From: JALYXI01 sp963716685 | GTDB lineage: Bacteria > Acidobacteriota > Terriglobia > Bryobacterales > Bryobacteraceae | NCBI GenBank assembly: GCA_963716685.1 | Contig: CAVQTR010000006.1 | Location: 868,001 to 932,000 of the forward strand | DNA: 64,000 nt | Direction: 5' to 3' | Part shown: piece by piece, positions 56,462 through 64,000 of the stretch | Layout of the letters: each line of letters opens with the position of its first letter | Position numbering within the stretch: position 1 is the first letter of the stretch | Notes under the pieces: model-generated | Told to the model about the DNA's origin: nothing | Seen by the model: the letters and a program-made list of their open reading frames with translations, nothing else | The model's database searches: none | Position numbers and translations under genes: made by a program

Positions 56462-56571
56462 TGTTTCATTACCTCCCTGGAGTTCTCAGCAACCATAAGA
56501 CCAATCCCACGTCCATTGTCCTTGGTGACAACGTACGTCTTCGCCCCTCAAAGCAGGTGCTTGGGAGTGAG

Positions 56572-56610
56572 TTCGTCAGATGTCTGGGAATGAATGCTTC
56601 CAAATCCGCT
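56572..56610 (+). repeat. 39-bp repeat, copy A
   Basis: Begins TTCGTCAGATGTCTGGG and ends CCAAATCCGCT. Identical over all 39 bp to copy C at 60240-60278 in the same orientation; inverted copy B lies 48 bp downstream. Together A and B could form a large hairpin. Confidence 0.85.
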
Positions 56611-56658
56611 CCTGAGAGGTGACCGGGAACCGCTCATGAAGCGATAGGATTGCTCGAT

Positions 56659-56695
56659 CGGATTTGAAGCATTCCATCCCGGGGCATCTGACGAA
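56659..56695 (-). repeat. Diverged inverted copy B of the 39-bp repeat
   Basis: Reads CGGATTTGAAGCATTCCATC and ends GCATCTGACGAA; the reverse complement matches copy A with a handful of substitutions and a one-base gap. The GAATTC directly following extends the similarity slightly. Confidence 0.75.
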
Positions 56696-56715
56696 TTCAC
56701 CGACCGCACCTGATT

Positions 56716-58155
56716 CTATTTAGTAGGAAGATAGTGTGCCTCGAGTGCGCGCCTACGCAAGTTCCAGCGGAGCACGGGCGAATGCAACCCTGTGTTCACG
56801 ACGACGTGCGCCTGTGGGTTGCCCGATAAGGCCTGGACACATTCCGGGAAGCCATTAGCGAAGAAGTATATTCCGTCGAGGGACCGAGGCAGTTCTTCTA
56901 CCGTGATGTCCTCACGCTGACGGGCGACTCTCGTGGCAGCTGCCTGGCAGGCGAGGCCACCGGCTTGGGCTACATCTGAGCGGACCTGCAGATTGTGGCG
57001 GAGGGCAAAAAAGCTAAAAAGAACGGCAACTCCCGTGAGAGCCCAGTGACGCGGCAGCTGCGAGAACCAAAGGCAGAAGAAGACCGAGGGCAGGTAGAAC
57101 ACACGGGTATTCTGAAGGTCGCTGCCGATCAGCGCTATATGAATGGGAGGAACGAGCGCGATGACAGCGGCCGCGAGCAGGAACAGGTAACGGCCGCTTC
57201 CGGCCAGACGCGATTTCCAGGCTATGGCGCCAAGGCTCGCATACATGAGGCAGAGCAGGACGACCAGTTCGGGAGACGTGGGGGCCGCCCAGTCGATAGG
57301 CGCGAGGAAGGTCCACCAAGGCCGGTAAAGCAGCGTTTTTGCTGCGGAAACCGTGGTGACGCTCAGGATTTGGGCGTGCCCGGTCGCAGGATCGAGGTAA
57401 CCACCCGGGCCTTGGAACACGTGCCAGCGGTGGAACAACAGGGCGGCCGCGACCAGTACGCAGACAAAGGCGGCTTTGCGGCGCTGCGCGAAAAATAAGA
57501 GCGCGATTGCAGGGATGGCATAGGCGCTTTCCTTTGAAAGTATCGCGAGCGCGGTAAGAACGGGGGCAGCTGTGTAAAAAACGTAGCTCGACCGGAAGGT
57601 GAGGGCGATCAAGGCGGATATAGAGAATAGGGTGGCCAGGAGATCAAAGGTTGAGGAGGTCCAGGCCACGGCTTCCGGATGTGACGGGTGGAGCGCAAAC
57701 AACGCGCAGGCGAAGAGGTCAGCGAACGGCGGAAATGCGAGCTGGCCGCAAAGCCGGTAAAGCAAGGCAACGTTGGCGAGATGCAGGGCGAGCCCGAGGA
57801 GGTGCCACTTCCAGGGAACTTCTCGCGCCCATAACTGCCAGGCGCCGAAAACGAGTTCTCCCACGGGCCGCATGGCTCCGTCGCTGGCGGGCCTGGTGAA
57901 CGTGTCCCACAGGGCGGCAGGCGCAGCGGATTTGTGAATGAGGATGTAATCGTCGGAGAGCAACGGATCCTGCAGCGAGGGTAGGAATGCGATGCAGGTG
58001 AGCAGAGCGATCAAGAGTAGTATGACGTGGGAACGACGCGCGGATACTTCTGCGCGAGCTCCGGGAAGCGGTTTGCGGATCGCTCGAACGCAGGCGAACA
58101 GAACGAAGCAGAAGCACGCGAAGATCTGCAGGTTGAAGATTGCTCGTGGGGACAC
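56716..58155 (-). CDS. Polytopic membrane protein, GT-C glycosyltransferase-like (paralogue 1)
   Basis: About 479 aa from a proposed GTG at 58155 (VSPRAIFNLQIF); the frame is open further upstream but would overlap the divergent paralogue. Ten or more helices. Features shared with the gene at 58215: FTRPASDGAMRPVGELVF, HLANVALLYRL, PEAVAWTSSTFDLLATLF and LSKESAYAIPAIALL, plus an acidic SDDYILIHK in the first loop. This is the pattern of GT-C/DUF2723-like mannosyltransferase relatives; enzymatic activity is inferred only. Start uncertain. Confidence 0.75.
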   Translation of the reverse strand: MSPRAIFNLQIFACFCFVLFACVRAIRKPLPGARAEVSARRSHVILLLIALLTCIAFLPSLQDPLLSDDYILIHKSAAPAALWDTFTRPASDGAMRPVGELVFGAWQLWAREVPWKWHLLGLALHLANVALLYRLCGQLAFPPFADLFACALFALHPSHPEAVAWTSSTFDLLATLFSISALIALTFRSSYVFYTAAPVLTALAILSKESAYAIPAIALLFFAQRRKAAFVCVLVAAALLFHRWHVFQGPGGYLDPATGHAQILSVTTVSAAKTLLYRPWWTFLAPIDWAAPTSPELVVLLCLMYASLGAIAWKSRLAGSGRYLFLLAAAVIALVPPIHIALIGSDLQNTRVFYLPSVFFCLWFSQLPRHWALTGVAVLFSFFALRHNLQVRSDVAQAGGLACQAAATRVARQREDITVEELPRSLDGIYFFANGFPECVQALSGNPQAHVVVNTGLHSPVLRWNLRRRALEAHYLPTK

Positions 58156-58214
58156 AATCAACGGGCTTTCGTGCAAGAATGTGAGGTCATTTCGATGAAA
58201 GCAGACAAACGGAT

Positions 58215-59822
58215 TTGAAAGGCTTTCTTGCAATTGTAAGCGCGGCAGCGGCCGTAAACCTCCTGGCGGTTCTGGTTCTGGGCAGTTACGACATTCGCCT
58301 GGGGCCACTGCACTTCGCGGCGCACGCCATTTTTAAACCGCTGCTGCTGGCTGACGCGGCCTTCTGGGTGGCATTGTTGCTGGGGCGAGGCAGGGAGCAG
58401 CAGCCAAGCCAGCGCCAGCATGCGCTGGGGACGGTGGCCGGAGTGGCGCTTCTGACGCTCGGTATTTACGGCTTGTCGCTGCAGATCAATGTACTCGATC
58501 CACTGTGGAACCATCGCAACGTGAGCGCGGGCCTGAACTCGCTCAGCGATGCGGGTCGTTTGTTCACGAAACCGCAAGCCGATGGCTTCTACCGGCCTCT
58601 GACGTTCCTTTCTCTATGGGTGGATTACCGGATATTTGGCGAGGTTCTTTGGGGGTATCACCTGCAAAACCTGATGCTGCACATGGCGAATGCCGTTTTG
58701 CTTTTTGCGCTGGCGCGGAGCCTGTCGCTGGGCGATAGAACGGCACGATGGGCCGCTTGGTTGTTTGCGGCGGCGGCGGTCAACTTCGAGGCGGTGATGT
58801 GGCCTGCCGCAAGATTCGATCTGTTGGCCACTTTTTTCATTCTGCTTGCGTTGCTGGCGTACATGCGGTACTTGCGATCGCGGTCAGTGTGGGCGGCTGC
58901 GTTATGCGCCGCAGCATACCTGCTCGGCCTGTTGAACAAAGAAGTGGCTTATATGTTTCCCGTGATTGCGGTGGCGCTGACGGTGACCGGACGGCGGTGG
59001 GGCATCCCTGCGGCGAATTTCCGTACGGGGTGGCTGTTTGCGCTTACGATCGCCGGAATCACGGCGACGATGGTTGGCATTCGCATCGCGGTATTCGGCA
59101 GCCTGGGGGGTTACCCTCCAGCGGTGGCGCACGCAGGTCATTTCGCTTTGAGCGGGCGAACGGTCTGGTCAGTGGTGAGCCGCGTGATGCTGATTCCTAT
59201 CATCGGCGTAAATACGACGGCGCCGGTTGCAGCGCCAGCAACAGTGGCGATTGCGTTGTTTGCGGGCTTTGTTCTAATGACCCTGCTGATCCGGCCGGTG
59301 CTAACGGCCCAAGTGCGCCTGCTGGTCGCGCTGGCGCTGATCAGCGCCCTGCCGGTAGCTAATCTTGCCGGTTGGGTGGGAGCCTCAATGCAGCATTGCC
59401 GGTACCTGTATTTCCCAACGTTGTTCCTCTTGCTTGCGGCAGCGTCGGCATTCGCAGAACAGCGGCTTGGCCCGGTGCTGCTTGCGGTGTTGCTGGCCGC
59501 AAACGCGGCCGGCGCGCTAAACAACTTGTGGGTGTATCGAACGGTGCAGGGCAGGGCGCGCACGATGGCGGCCGCGATTGTGGGCGATGCGCGGCAGGAA
59601 AAATTGGCGACGGTACAACTGGTGGGCGTGCCGCGTGAACCGCAGGGAGTCTTTTACTTTTACTCGGAGCTGGTTGGGCATTTGCGGCGGGATGGACATC
59701 TGGAGATCATCGACTCGGAAGCCGGGGCAGCCGATCCGTCCGGTAAGCCGGCGGCGCGACTGATTTACACTTGGAACCCCGGGTCGGGAACCTTGAGCGG
59801 ACCGCAGCGAGCGGGTATGTGA
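58215..59822 (+). CDS. Polytopic membrane protein, GT-C glycosyltransferase-like (paralogue 2)
   Basis: 535 aa from TTG 58215 (LKGFLAIVSAAAAVNLL). Ten or more helices. It matches the divergent neighbour position by position in FTKPQADGFYRPLTFLSL, HMANAVLLFAL, NFEAVMWPAARFDLLATFF and LLNKEVAYMFPVIAVAL. The two genes start 59 bp apart in opposite directions. Conserved FRP/YRP, H-x-x-N, FDLLAT and KE-x-AY motifs suggest a shared catalytic design. Frame intact. Confidence 0.75.
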   Translation: MKGFLAIVSAAAAVNLLAVLVLGSYDIRLGPLHFAAHAIFKPLLLADAAFWVALLLGRGREQQPSQRQHALGTVAGVALLTLGIYGLSLQINVLDPLWNHRNVSAGLNSLSDAGRLFTKPQADGFYRPLTFLSLWVDYRIFGEVLWGYHLQNLMLHMANAVLLFALARSLSLGDRTARWAAWLFAAAAVNFEAVMWPAARFDLLATFFILLALLAYMRYLRSRSVWAAALCAAAYLLGLLNKEVAYMFPVIAVALTVTGRRWGIPAANFRTGWLFALTIAGITATMVGIRIAVFGSLGGYPPAVAHAGHFALSGRTVWSVVSRVMLIPIIGVNTTAPVAAPATVAIALFAGFVLMTLLIRPVLTAQVRLLVALALISALPVANLAGWVGASMQHCRYLYFPTLFLLLAAASAFAEQRLGPVLLAVLLAANAAGALNNLWVYRTVQGRARTMAAAIVGDARQEKLATVQLVGVPREPQGVFYFYSELVGHLRRDGHLEIIDSEAGAADPSGKPAARLIYTWNPGSGTLSGPQRAGM

Positions 59823-59987
59823 GGGGGCGCCCTGAGCCCCCGTGTTGCAGGCGGGAGAATTGCTCATCAGCCGGTCACTCGCGACCCGTGTTGGTGAAGC
59901 AGGTGCGATCACTCTGCACGGTTTGCAACTGGACTACGTCAGGGCGCACTCCCGGCTTTGCGCGCACGTCGTCTTCTCGGCTGCGGC

Positions 59988-60239
59988 AATCCGATTACCT
60001 CGAATCTCTATGACGCAAACTGGCGAGCTGCCGGAAAAGGCGGTGCTGGCCTCGCTCGGCTGCGGCAATCCCACGGCGCTCGCGCAACTGGCTGCCGGGG
60101 AAACCGTGCTGGATTTAGGCTCGGGCGGCGGCATCGACGTGCTGCTTTCCGCGGGCCGCGTTGGTCCTACGGGCAAAGCCCGCTGCCGGATAACTCGGTG
60201 GATGTCATCATTTCCAACTGCGTGATTAACCTGTCGGCA
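59988..60239 (+). pseudogene. arsM: arsM (arsenite methyltransferase) pseudogene
   Basis: Fragments of ArsM are recognisable: NPITSNLYDA at 59988-60017, then in the next frame QTGELPEKAVLASLGCGNP and ETVLDLGSGGGIDVLLSA (SAM-binding motif) to VGPTGKA, then a jump to PLPDNSVDVIISNCVINLSA (60181-60239). Roughly 35 residues between GKA and PLPDN are missing, the 5' part lacks a start, and the 3' half is replaced exactly where the 39-bp repeat copy C begins. Clearly inactive. The 165 bp between 59823 and 59988 hold nothing else I can recognise. Confidence 0.8.
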
Positions 60240-60278
60240 TTCGTCAGATGTCTGGGAATGAATGCTTCCAAATCCGCT
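60240..60278 (+). repeat. 39-bp repeat, copy C
   Basis: Identical to copy A (56572-56610). Its first base follows the last recognisable codon of the arsM pseudogene. Confidence 0.85.
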
Positions 60279-60538
60279 TGAGCCATTCGGCAATTCCGGA
60301 ATAATTGAACGCCTGTTCGCGGCTGCGGACCGGCGTTGGGCAGCCCGCAGAATTTGCAACACGGACGCGGAGACACAGGCGCTGTTCGCCCAGCGAAACG
60401 CGGCGAGCGGCGCCCTTTCTTATTACCACTCCGCCCGTAACAAGCTGTTTGAGGCACTCGGCTGGCCCAAAACTTTAGGACACCACCGGGGGATTCGGCG
60501 GCGTGGTTCGCGCGGCAAGTTGGATAGAATGACTCTCC
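60279..60538. other. Unassigned stretch before the arabinofuranosidase gene
   Basis: 260 bp between repeat copy C and the GH51 start. The plus strand has an open frame reading NTDAETQALFAQRNAASGAL and ending in ...FEALGWPKTLG, which looks protein-like but has no start and no recognisable family; it may be another gene remnant. No RNA gene or clear promoter seen. Confidence 0.4.
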
Positions 60539-62089
60539 ATGCGGATTACCAGACGTGCGTTTGCGGCCTCGCTTGCCGCGACGCCCTTGCTTGCACAGTC
60601 TTCGGCGGGGGCGCTGACAGGGCGGATCAAGATTGATACGGAGCGCGTCGTGGCGCCGGTGGATCCGAGGATCTACGGGAACTTTATTGAGCACCTGGGG
60701 CGGTGCATCGAAGGCGGCGTGTTCGAAGAGGGATCGCCTCTAGCCGATAAAGACGGGTACCGCAAAGATGTGCGCGAGGCGGTAAAGAATCTGAAGGTGT
60801 CGATCCTGCGGTGGCCGGGCGGCAACTTCGCTTCGAACTACGACTGGCGGGATGGGATCGGGCCGCGGGACAAGCGGCCGGCGCGCCTCGAGATGGCGTG
60901 GCACACCATCGAAGATAACCGGTTCGGCACCCACGAGTTCCTGAATTACTGCGAGGAGATGGGGATTGAGCCGTATATCTGCGTGAACCTGGGTACGGGG
61001 TCGTGGGATCTGGCGCAGAGCTGGGTGGAATACTGCAACCTCGAGAGCGGCACGGCCATGACGGAATTGCGCAAACGGAACGGGCGCGCGAAGCCGTGGA
61101 AGGTGAAGTACTGGTCGCTGGGCAATGAGATGGACGGGCCATGGCAGATGGGGCATCGCAGCGCGGAGGATTACGGGAAGTTCGCGCTGGAAGCGGCGAA
61201 GCTGATGAAGTGGACCGATCCGGACATCGAACTGGTGGCGGCCGGGTCGAGCAACTTCACGACCGGCGTGGACTGGACGGGCTGGAACCGCACCGTGCTC
61301 GATTACCTGCGGCACCACGCGGATTATCTTTCGCTGCACACCTATGTAGGGAACCGGGCGAACGACTATTACGAGTTTCTGGCGAGTTCGCTGCAGCTGG
61401 ACGAGCGCACGCGGATTGCGGAGGGAACCATCCGGGAGGCGCTGACGAGTGAGCCGCGTTCGCGCAAAATCCATATCGCCTGGGATGAGTGGAATGTCTG
61501 GTATCGCGCGCGGGGACAGGGGAAGGAAGCGGGCCGGCGCATTCTGGAAGAGCATTACAACCTGGAAGACGCGCTGGTGGTGGCGACCATGCTGAACACG
61601 TTCATCAACCATGCGCATATCGTGAAGATCGCGAACATGGCGCAGCTGGTGAATGTCATTGCGCCGATCTTTACGGACGAGAAGCGATTGTTTCTGCAGA
61701 CCATCTACTATCCGCTGCAGCTGTTTGCGCTGAATTCGCACGGGACGGCGCTGCAGTTATTCAGCGAGAGTCCCACTTACAAGACGGCGAGCTATGACGC
61801 GGTGCCGTACTTAGATGCTTCGGCTACGTACAATCAGGGCGGCGTGGTGTTGAATCTGGTGAACCGGCACCGGGAGCAGCCGATGGACGTGGCGGTGCAG
61901 CTGGAAGACCGGAAGTTCACTGGCGGCGCGAGCGCTGTGGAAGTGAACGGGCCGGACATCAAGGCGGTGAACGATTTCGGCGCCAGCCCGGTAAAGGCGG
62001 TGAAGCGAACGGCGGAGGCCAGCGGGGGAACGATGACGGTCAGGCTGGCGCCGCACTCCTACACGATGGTGAAGGCGGCGCTGAGCTAA
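60539..62089 (+). CDS. Exported alpha-L-arabinofuranosidase, GH51
   Basis: 516 aa. Tat-like signal TRRAFAASLAATPLLAQ, then the GH51 barrel and beta-sandwich. Family motifs: YGNFIEHLGRCIEGG near residue 45, LRWPGGNFASNYDWRDGIGP, acid/base Glu in WSLGNEMDGPWQMG, and nucleophile Glu in IAWDEWNVWYR. Removes arabinose side chains from hemicellulose or pectin. Periplasmic or surface location is inferred from the signal. No polysaccharide locus surrounds it. Confidence 0.93.
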   Translation: MRITRRAFAASLAATPLLAQSSAGALTGRIKIDTERVVAPVDPRIYGNFIEHLGRCIEGGVFEEGSPLADKDGYRKDVREAVKNLKVSILRWPGGNFASNYDWRDGIGPRDKRPARLEMAWHTIEDNRFGTHEFLNYCEEMGIEPYICVNLGTGSWDLAQSWVEYCNLESGTAMTELRKRNGRAKPWKVKYWSLGNEMDGPWQMGHRSAEDYGKFALEAAKLMKWTDPDIELVAAGSSNFTTGVDWTGWNRTVLDYLRHHADYLSLHTYVGNRANDYYEFLASSLQLDERTRIAEGTIREALTSEPRSRKIHIAWDEWNVWYRARGQGKEAGRRILEEHYNLEDALVVATMLNTFINHAHIVKIANMAQLVNVIAPIFTDEKRLFLQTIYYPLQLFALNSHGTALQLFSESPTYKTASYDAVPYLDASATYNQGGVVLNLVNRHREQPMDVAVQLEDRKFTGGASAVEVNGPDIKAVNDFGASPVKAVKRTAEASGGTMTVRLAPHSYTMVKAALS

Positions 62090-62103
62090 GTTCGTTCGCC
62101 GAG

Positions 62104-62607
62104 TTACTTGGCGGTGGCTCCGACCTCGGGACTGGTGGGGCCGGCGGGTTCGGGGCCATTGTTCTGGCGAACGGACATGGACTGATCGGAATAGTAAGTT
62201 TTGCTTCCCGTGCTGCCGAACGAGACCGGCTGGGCGTTGATGGTGTAGCCCGTGGCAGTGGCGGCGAGAGCGAACTTATAGCCGCCCTTAGTGCCGCTCG
62301 CAAGGTCTTCATGAATCAGATCGGCGGCGTTGGCTCCGGCGGTGCCGCTGGTGGGCGGTCCGAGCTCGGCCAGTGAGCCGGCATATTTGCCGTACTGCGA
62401 GAAGTACTGCGCTTGAGCTTCGTGAATGGTCTTGACGGCCTGCAGCGCGGCTGTTTCCGAGGCGAACTTGCGCGCGTTGTTGAGCTTCGGCACGGCGACG
62501 GTGACGATGATCAGGATGATGGCGATCACGATCAGCAGTTCGATGAGGGAAAAGCCGAATTCGCGGCGGGTAAGCTTGCGTGCTCTCAAGGCGGACTTCA
62601 CTTTCAT
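62104..62607 (-). CDS. Type IV pilin / type II pseudopilin-like protein
   Basis: 167 aa. A prepilin leader with the peptidase site G|F is followed by the hydrophobic helix: EFGFSLIELLIVIAIILI, with Glu at position 5 after cleavage. A globular domain follows (NARKFASETAALQAVKTIHE, YGKYAGSLAELGPP) ending in a Pro/Gly-rich tail. Assembly genes are absent from the window. It is convergent with the GH51 gene, 14 bp away. Confidence 0.9.
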   Translation of the reverse strand: MKVKSALRARKLTRREFGFSLIELLIVIAIILIIVTVAVPKLNNARKFASETAALQAVKTIHEAQAQYFSQYGKYAGSLAELGPPTSGTAGANAADLIHEDLASGTKGGYKFALAATATGYTINAQPVSFGSTGSKTYYSDQSMSVRQNNGPEPAGPTSPEVGATAK

Positions 62608-62637
62608 AGTGTATGACGCGAGACAGCGCGGGAACGT

Positions 62638-63507
62638 TTAGACGCTGGCCCCGGAGTTGAGCTGGGTCGACAGCCACTGCACCATTTTGCGCTTGTACGC
62701 GGTGGAGAGCGCGGCATTGGATTCCCACCAGCGCATACCGTGTCCGCCGCCTTTGACGGGGAAGACTTCGCAGCGGGCGCCGGCGGCCTTCATGCGGTCG
62801 CACATGTCAGTGGACTGTTCGAAGGGGACGAGGGAATCGGCCGTGCCGTGAATGAAGAGAAAGGGCGGCATATTGGCGCGCACGTTCTTCACCGGAGAGA
62901 GTTGCGCGAGGCCGGCCATGAGCAGGTTCTCGAAGACGGTGCCTTTGACGGATTCCCGCAGCTGGGGCGGGATGAAGGTGGAGTTTTTCGCCAGGGCAAC
63001 GAGGTCCGAGGGCGTATACATGGCGACCACGGCGCGGACGGACGCGTCGGGACCGGCGCGCAGGGCGGCCATGGCGGCGAGTTGGCCGCCGGCGGATTCG
63101 CCGAGGAGCGCGATGCGATTGGGATCGATGTGGTATTCGGCGGCGTGGGCGCGGATGAAACGGACGGCGTTCTCGACATCATCGACGGCAGCGCCGAACT
63201 GGAGGATGTCGTTAAAGCCGCCGGTCATGAGGCGGTAGCTGATGGAAAACCAGGCGAACCCGGCCTCGGAGAGCGGCTGAAAAAGGGGCTCGACATTGCG
63301 CACACGGTCGCCGGAGACCCAGGCGCCTCCGTGGACGATGATGACGGCGGGCGCGGGAGCGGCGCTCTCCGGGATGGAGGCGTCCATGGTGAGGCTGACG
63401 CCGGCGGGGTGAGCGTACTCGACGTCGTGGAGGGTCTGCGCGGCGGGCGCGAGGGCGGCGGTCATGAAAGTAAGAAGCAGGGGAAAAGCCCGCAAGGGCA
63501 ACGGCAT
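62638..63507 (-). CDS. Exported alpha/beta hydrolase (esterase/lipase, BD-FAE-like)
   Basis: 289 aa, signal peptide PLPLRAFPLLLTFMTAALAPA, oxyanion-hole motif VIIVHGGAWVSGDR, nucleophile Ser in LLGESAGGQLAAMAA, Asp in FIHGTADSLVPF and His in GGGHGMRWW. A serine carboxylesterase of the HSL/acetyl-xylan-esterase-like group, perhaps helping hemicellulose breakdown with the nearby arabinofuranosidase. Its ATG directly follows the TPR gene stop (no spacer). Confidence 0.88.
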   Translation of the reverse strand: MPLPLRAFPLLLTFMTAALAPAAQTLHDVEYAHPAGVSLTMDASIPESAAPAPAVIIVHGGAWVSGDRVRNVEPLFQPLSEAGFAWFSISYRLMTGGFNDILQFGAAVDDVENAVRFIRAHAAEYHIDPNRIALLGESAGGQLAAMAALRAGPDASVRAVVAMYTPSDLVALAKNSTFIPPQLRESVKGTVFENLLMAGLAQLSPVKNVRANMPPFLFIHGTADSLVPFEQSTDMCDRMKAAGARCEVFPVKGGGHGMRWWESNAALSTAYKRKMVQWLSTQLNSGASV

Positions 63508-64000
63508 CTAGTTCTTCAGATGCTCCGCGGCGGGTGAACGTTCCAGCAGCAGTTTGCGGGCGAGGGGAGCCTGAGAGGGGTCGAACCCGGGGTTGAGGGC
63601 GAGGGCTTTTTGGGCGTCGGCACGGGCCTGATCGGGGTGGCCGAGCGCGGCGGCGATCATGCCGGCGTGGTAGTAAAAGAGCGGGTCAGGCGTGCCGAGG
63701 GCGACGGCGGCCAGGCTGTTTTTCTCGGCTTCGGGGTAGCGGCCGAGCTTGTAGAGCACCCAGGCGAGAGCGTCGTGGGTGAAGACGTCCGGGCGGACAA
63801 CAATTTCGTTCTGAACGAGTTCGAGGGCGCGATCGAGCTGGCGATCTTCATCGGCGTAAAGAATCGCCATGTTGCGGTTGACCTTTTCGTTGGAGGCGCG
63901 GGCCATCTTGTCGATGACGTCGATTAAAGCCTGCTGCTGGCGGGCTTCGGCGGGGCGGCCGGTGCGGAGGTAGAGAGCTTCGAGGGCGGCAGCGTATTCG
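63508..64000 (-). CDS. TPR-repeat protein, C-terminal part (cut by window edge)
   Basis: 164 codons visible; the frame is open to the right edge, so the N terminus lies outside. Helical repeats of TPR type are visible: EYAAALEALYLRTGRPAEAR, DRALELVQNEIVVRPDVFTH, DALAWVLYKLGRYPEAEKN, PLFYYHAGMIAAALGHPDQA, AQKALALNPGFDPSQAPLA. Protein-protein interaction role assumed. It is translated upstream of, and adjacent to, the esterase. Confidence 0.85.
   Translation of the reverse strand, partial: EYAAALEALYLRTGRPAEARQQQALIDVIDKMARASNEKVNRNMAILYADEDRQLDRALELVQNEIVVRPDVFTHDALAWVLYKLGRYPEAEKNSLAAVALGTPDPLFYYHAGMIAAALGHPDQARADAQKALALNPGFDPSQAPLARKLLLERSPAAEHLKN

Overview
The window is GC-rich bacterial DNA, most likely from an acidobacterium of the Solibacter/Bryobacter kind. 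This is an inference from content: a very large Oar-type TonB-dependent receptor with an N-terminal carboxypeptidase-regulatory-like domain, a duplicated MacB/FtsX-type orphan permease, many Tat- or Sec-exported hydrolases (sulfatase, S9 and S53 peptidases, GH51 arabinofuranosidase, amidase, amidohydrolase), DUF4142 and YceI proteins, and LPS heptose synthesis. No rRNA gene is present to confirm it.

1-18 kb: two divergent catabolic operons start 43 bp apart at about 8.87-8.91 kb. Leftward (minus strand) runs a purine pathway: xanthine dehydrogenase small and large subunits, guanine deaminase, uricase, HIU hydrolase, allantoate amidohydrolase, allantoinase and, cut by the left edge, ureidoglycine aminohydrolase. 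Rightward (plus strand) runs the reductive pyrimidine pathway: beta-ureidopropionase, class III aminotransferase, dihydropyrimidine dehydrogenase PreT/PreA, dihydropyrimidinase, an NCS1 nucleobase transporter and methylmalonate/malonate-semialdehyde dehydrogenase, followed by a coupled hldD. Together they convert guanine to ureido compounds and uracil/thymine to acyl-CoA, ammonia and CO2. Nearly every junction is a 4-8 nt start/stop overlap. xdhB, the aminotransferase, preT and hydA carry single-base +1 frame breaks, and two apparent gene fusions (xdhB-guaD, pydC-aminotransferase) are best explained by the same kind of insertion.

19-44 kb: mostly ordinary genome: a histone-deacetylase-fold protein, an AI-2E family permease, ruvX-mltG, a dienelactone hydrolase, an MsbA-type ABC exporter overlapping an NtrC-type regulator, DUF4142, tRNA-Leu(TAG), tRNA-Lys(TTT), YceI, a sulfatase, an S9 peptidase, the TonB receptor, a GT-C type membrane protein, DUF488, recJ, a VapBC-type pair and Sua5/TsaC. 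A 99-bp direct duplication of clustered TGTGCA motifs follows tsaC.

44.8-46.5 kb: an IS1-like element with 23-bp imperfect terminal inverted repeats and an 8-bp target duplication. It holds a decayed transposase and an intact, lower-GC passenger gene of unknown function. It sits at the 3' end of an acyltransferase gene and supplies that gene's stop codon.

46.5-64 kb: the acyltransferase, the duplicated permease, a Tat-exported amidase with four +1 frame breaks, an S53 peptidase, a second acyltransferase whose start codon lies in a strong inverted repeat, a tyrosine-recombinase remnant, a divergent pair of related polytopic membrane proteins bracketed by a 39-bp repeat present in three copies, an arsM pseudogene truncated by that repeat, GH51 arabinofuranosidase, a pilin-like protein, an alpha/beta esterase and a TPR protein that runs off the right edge.
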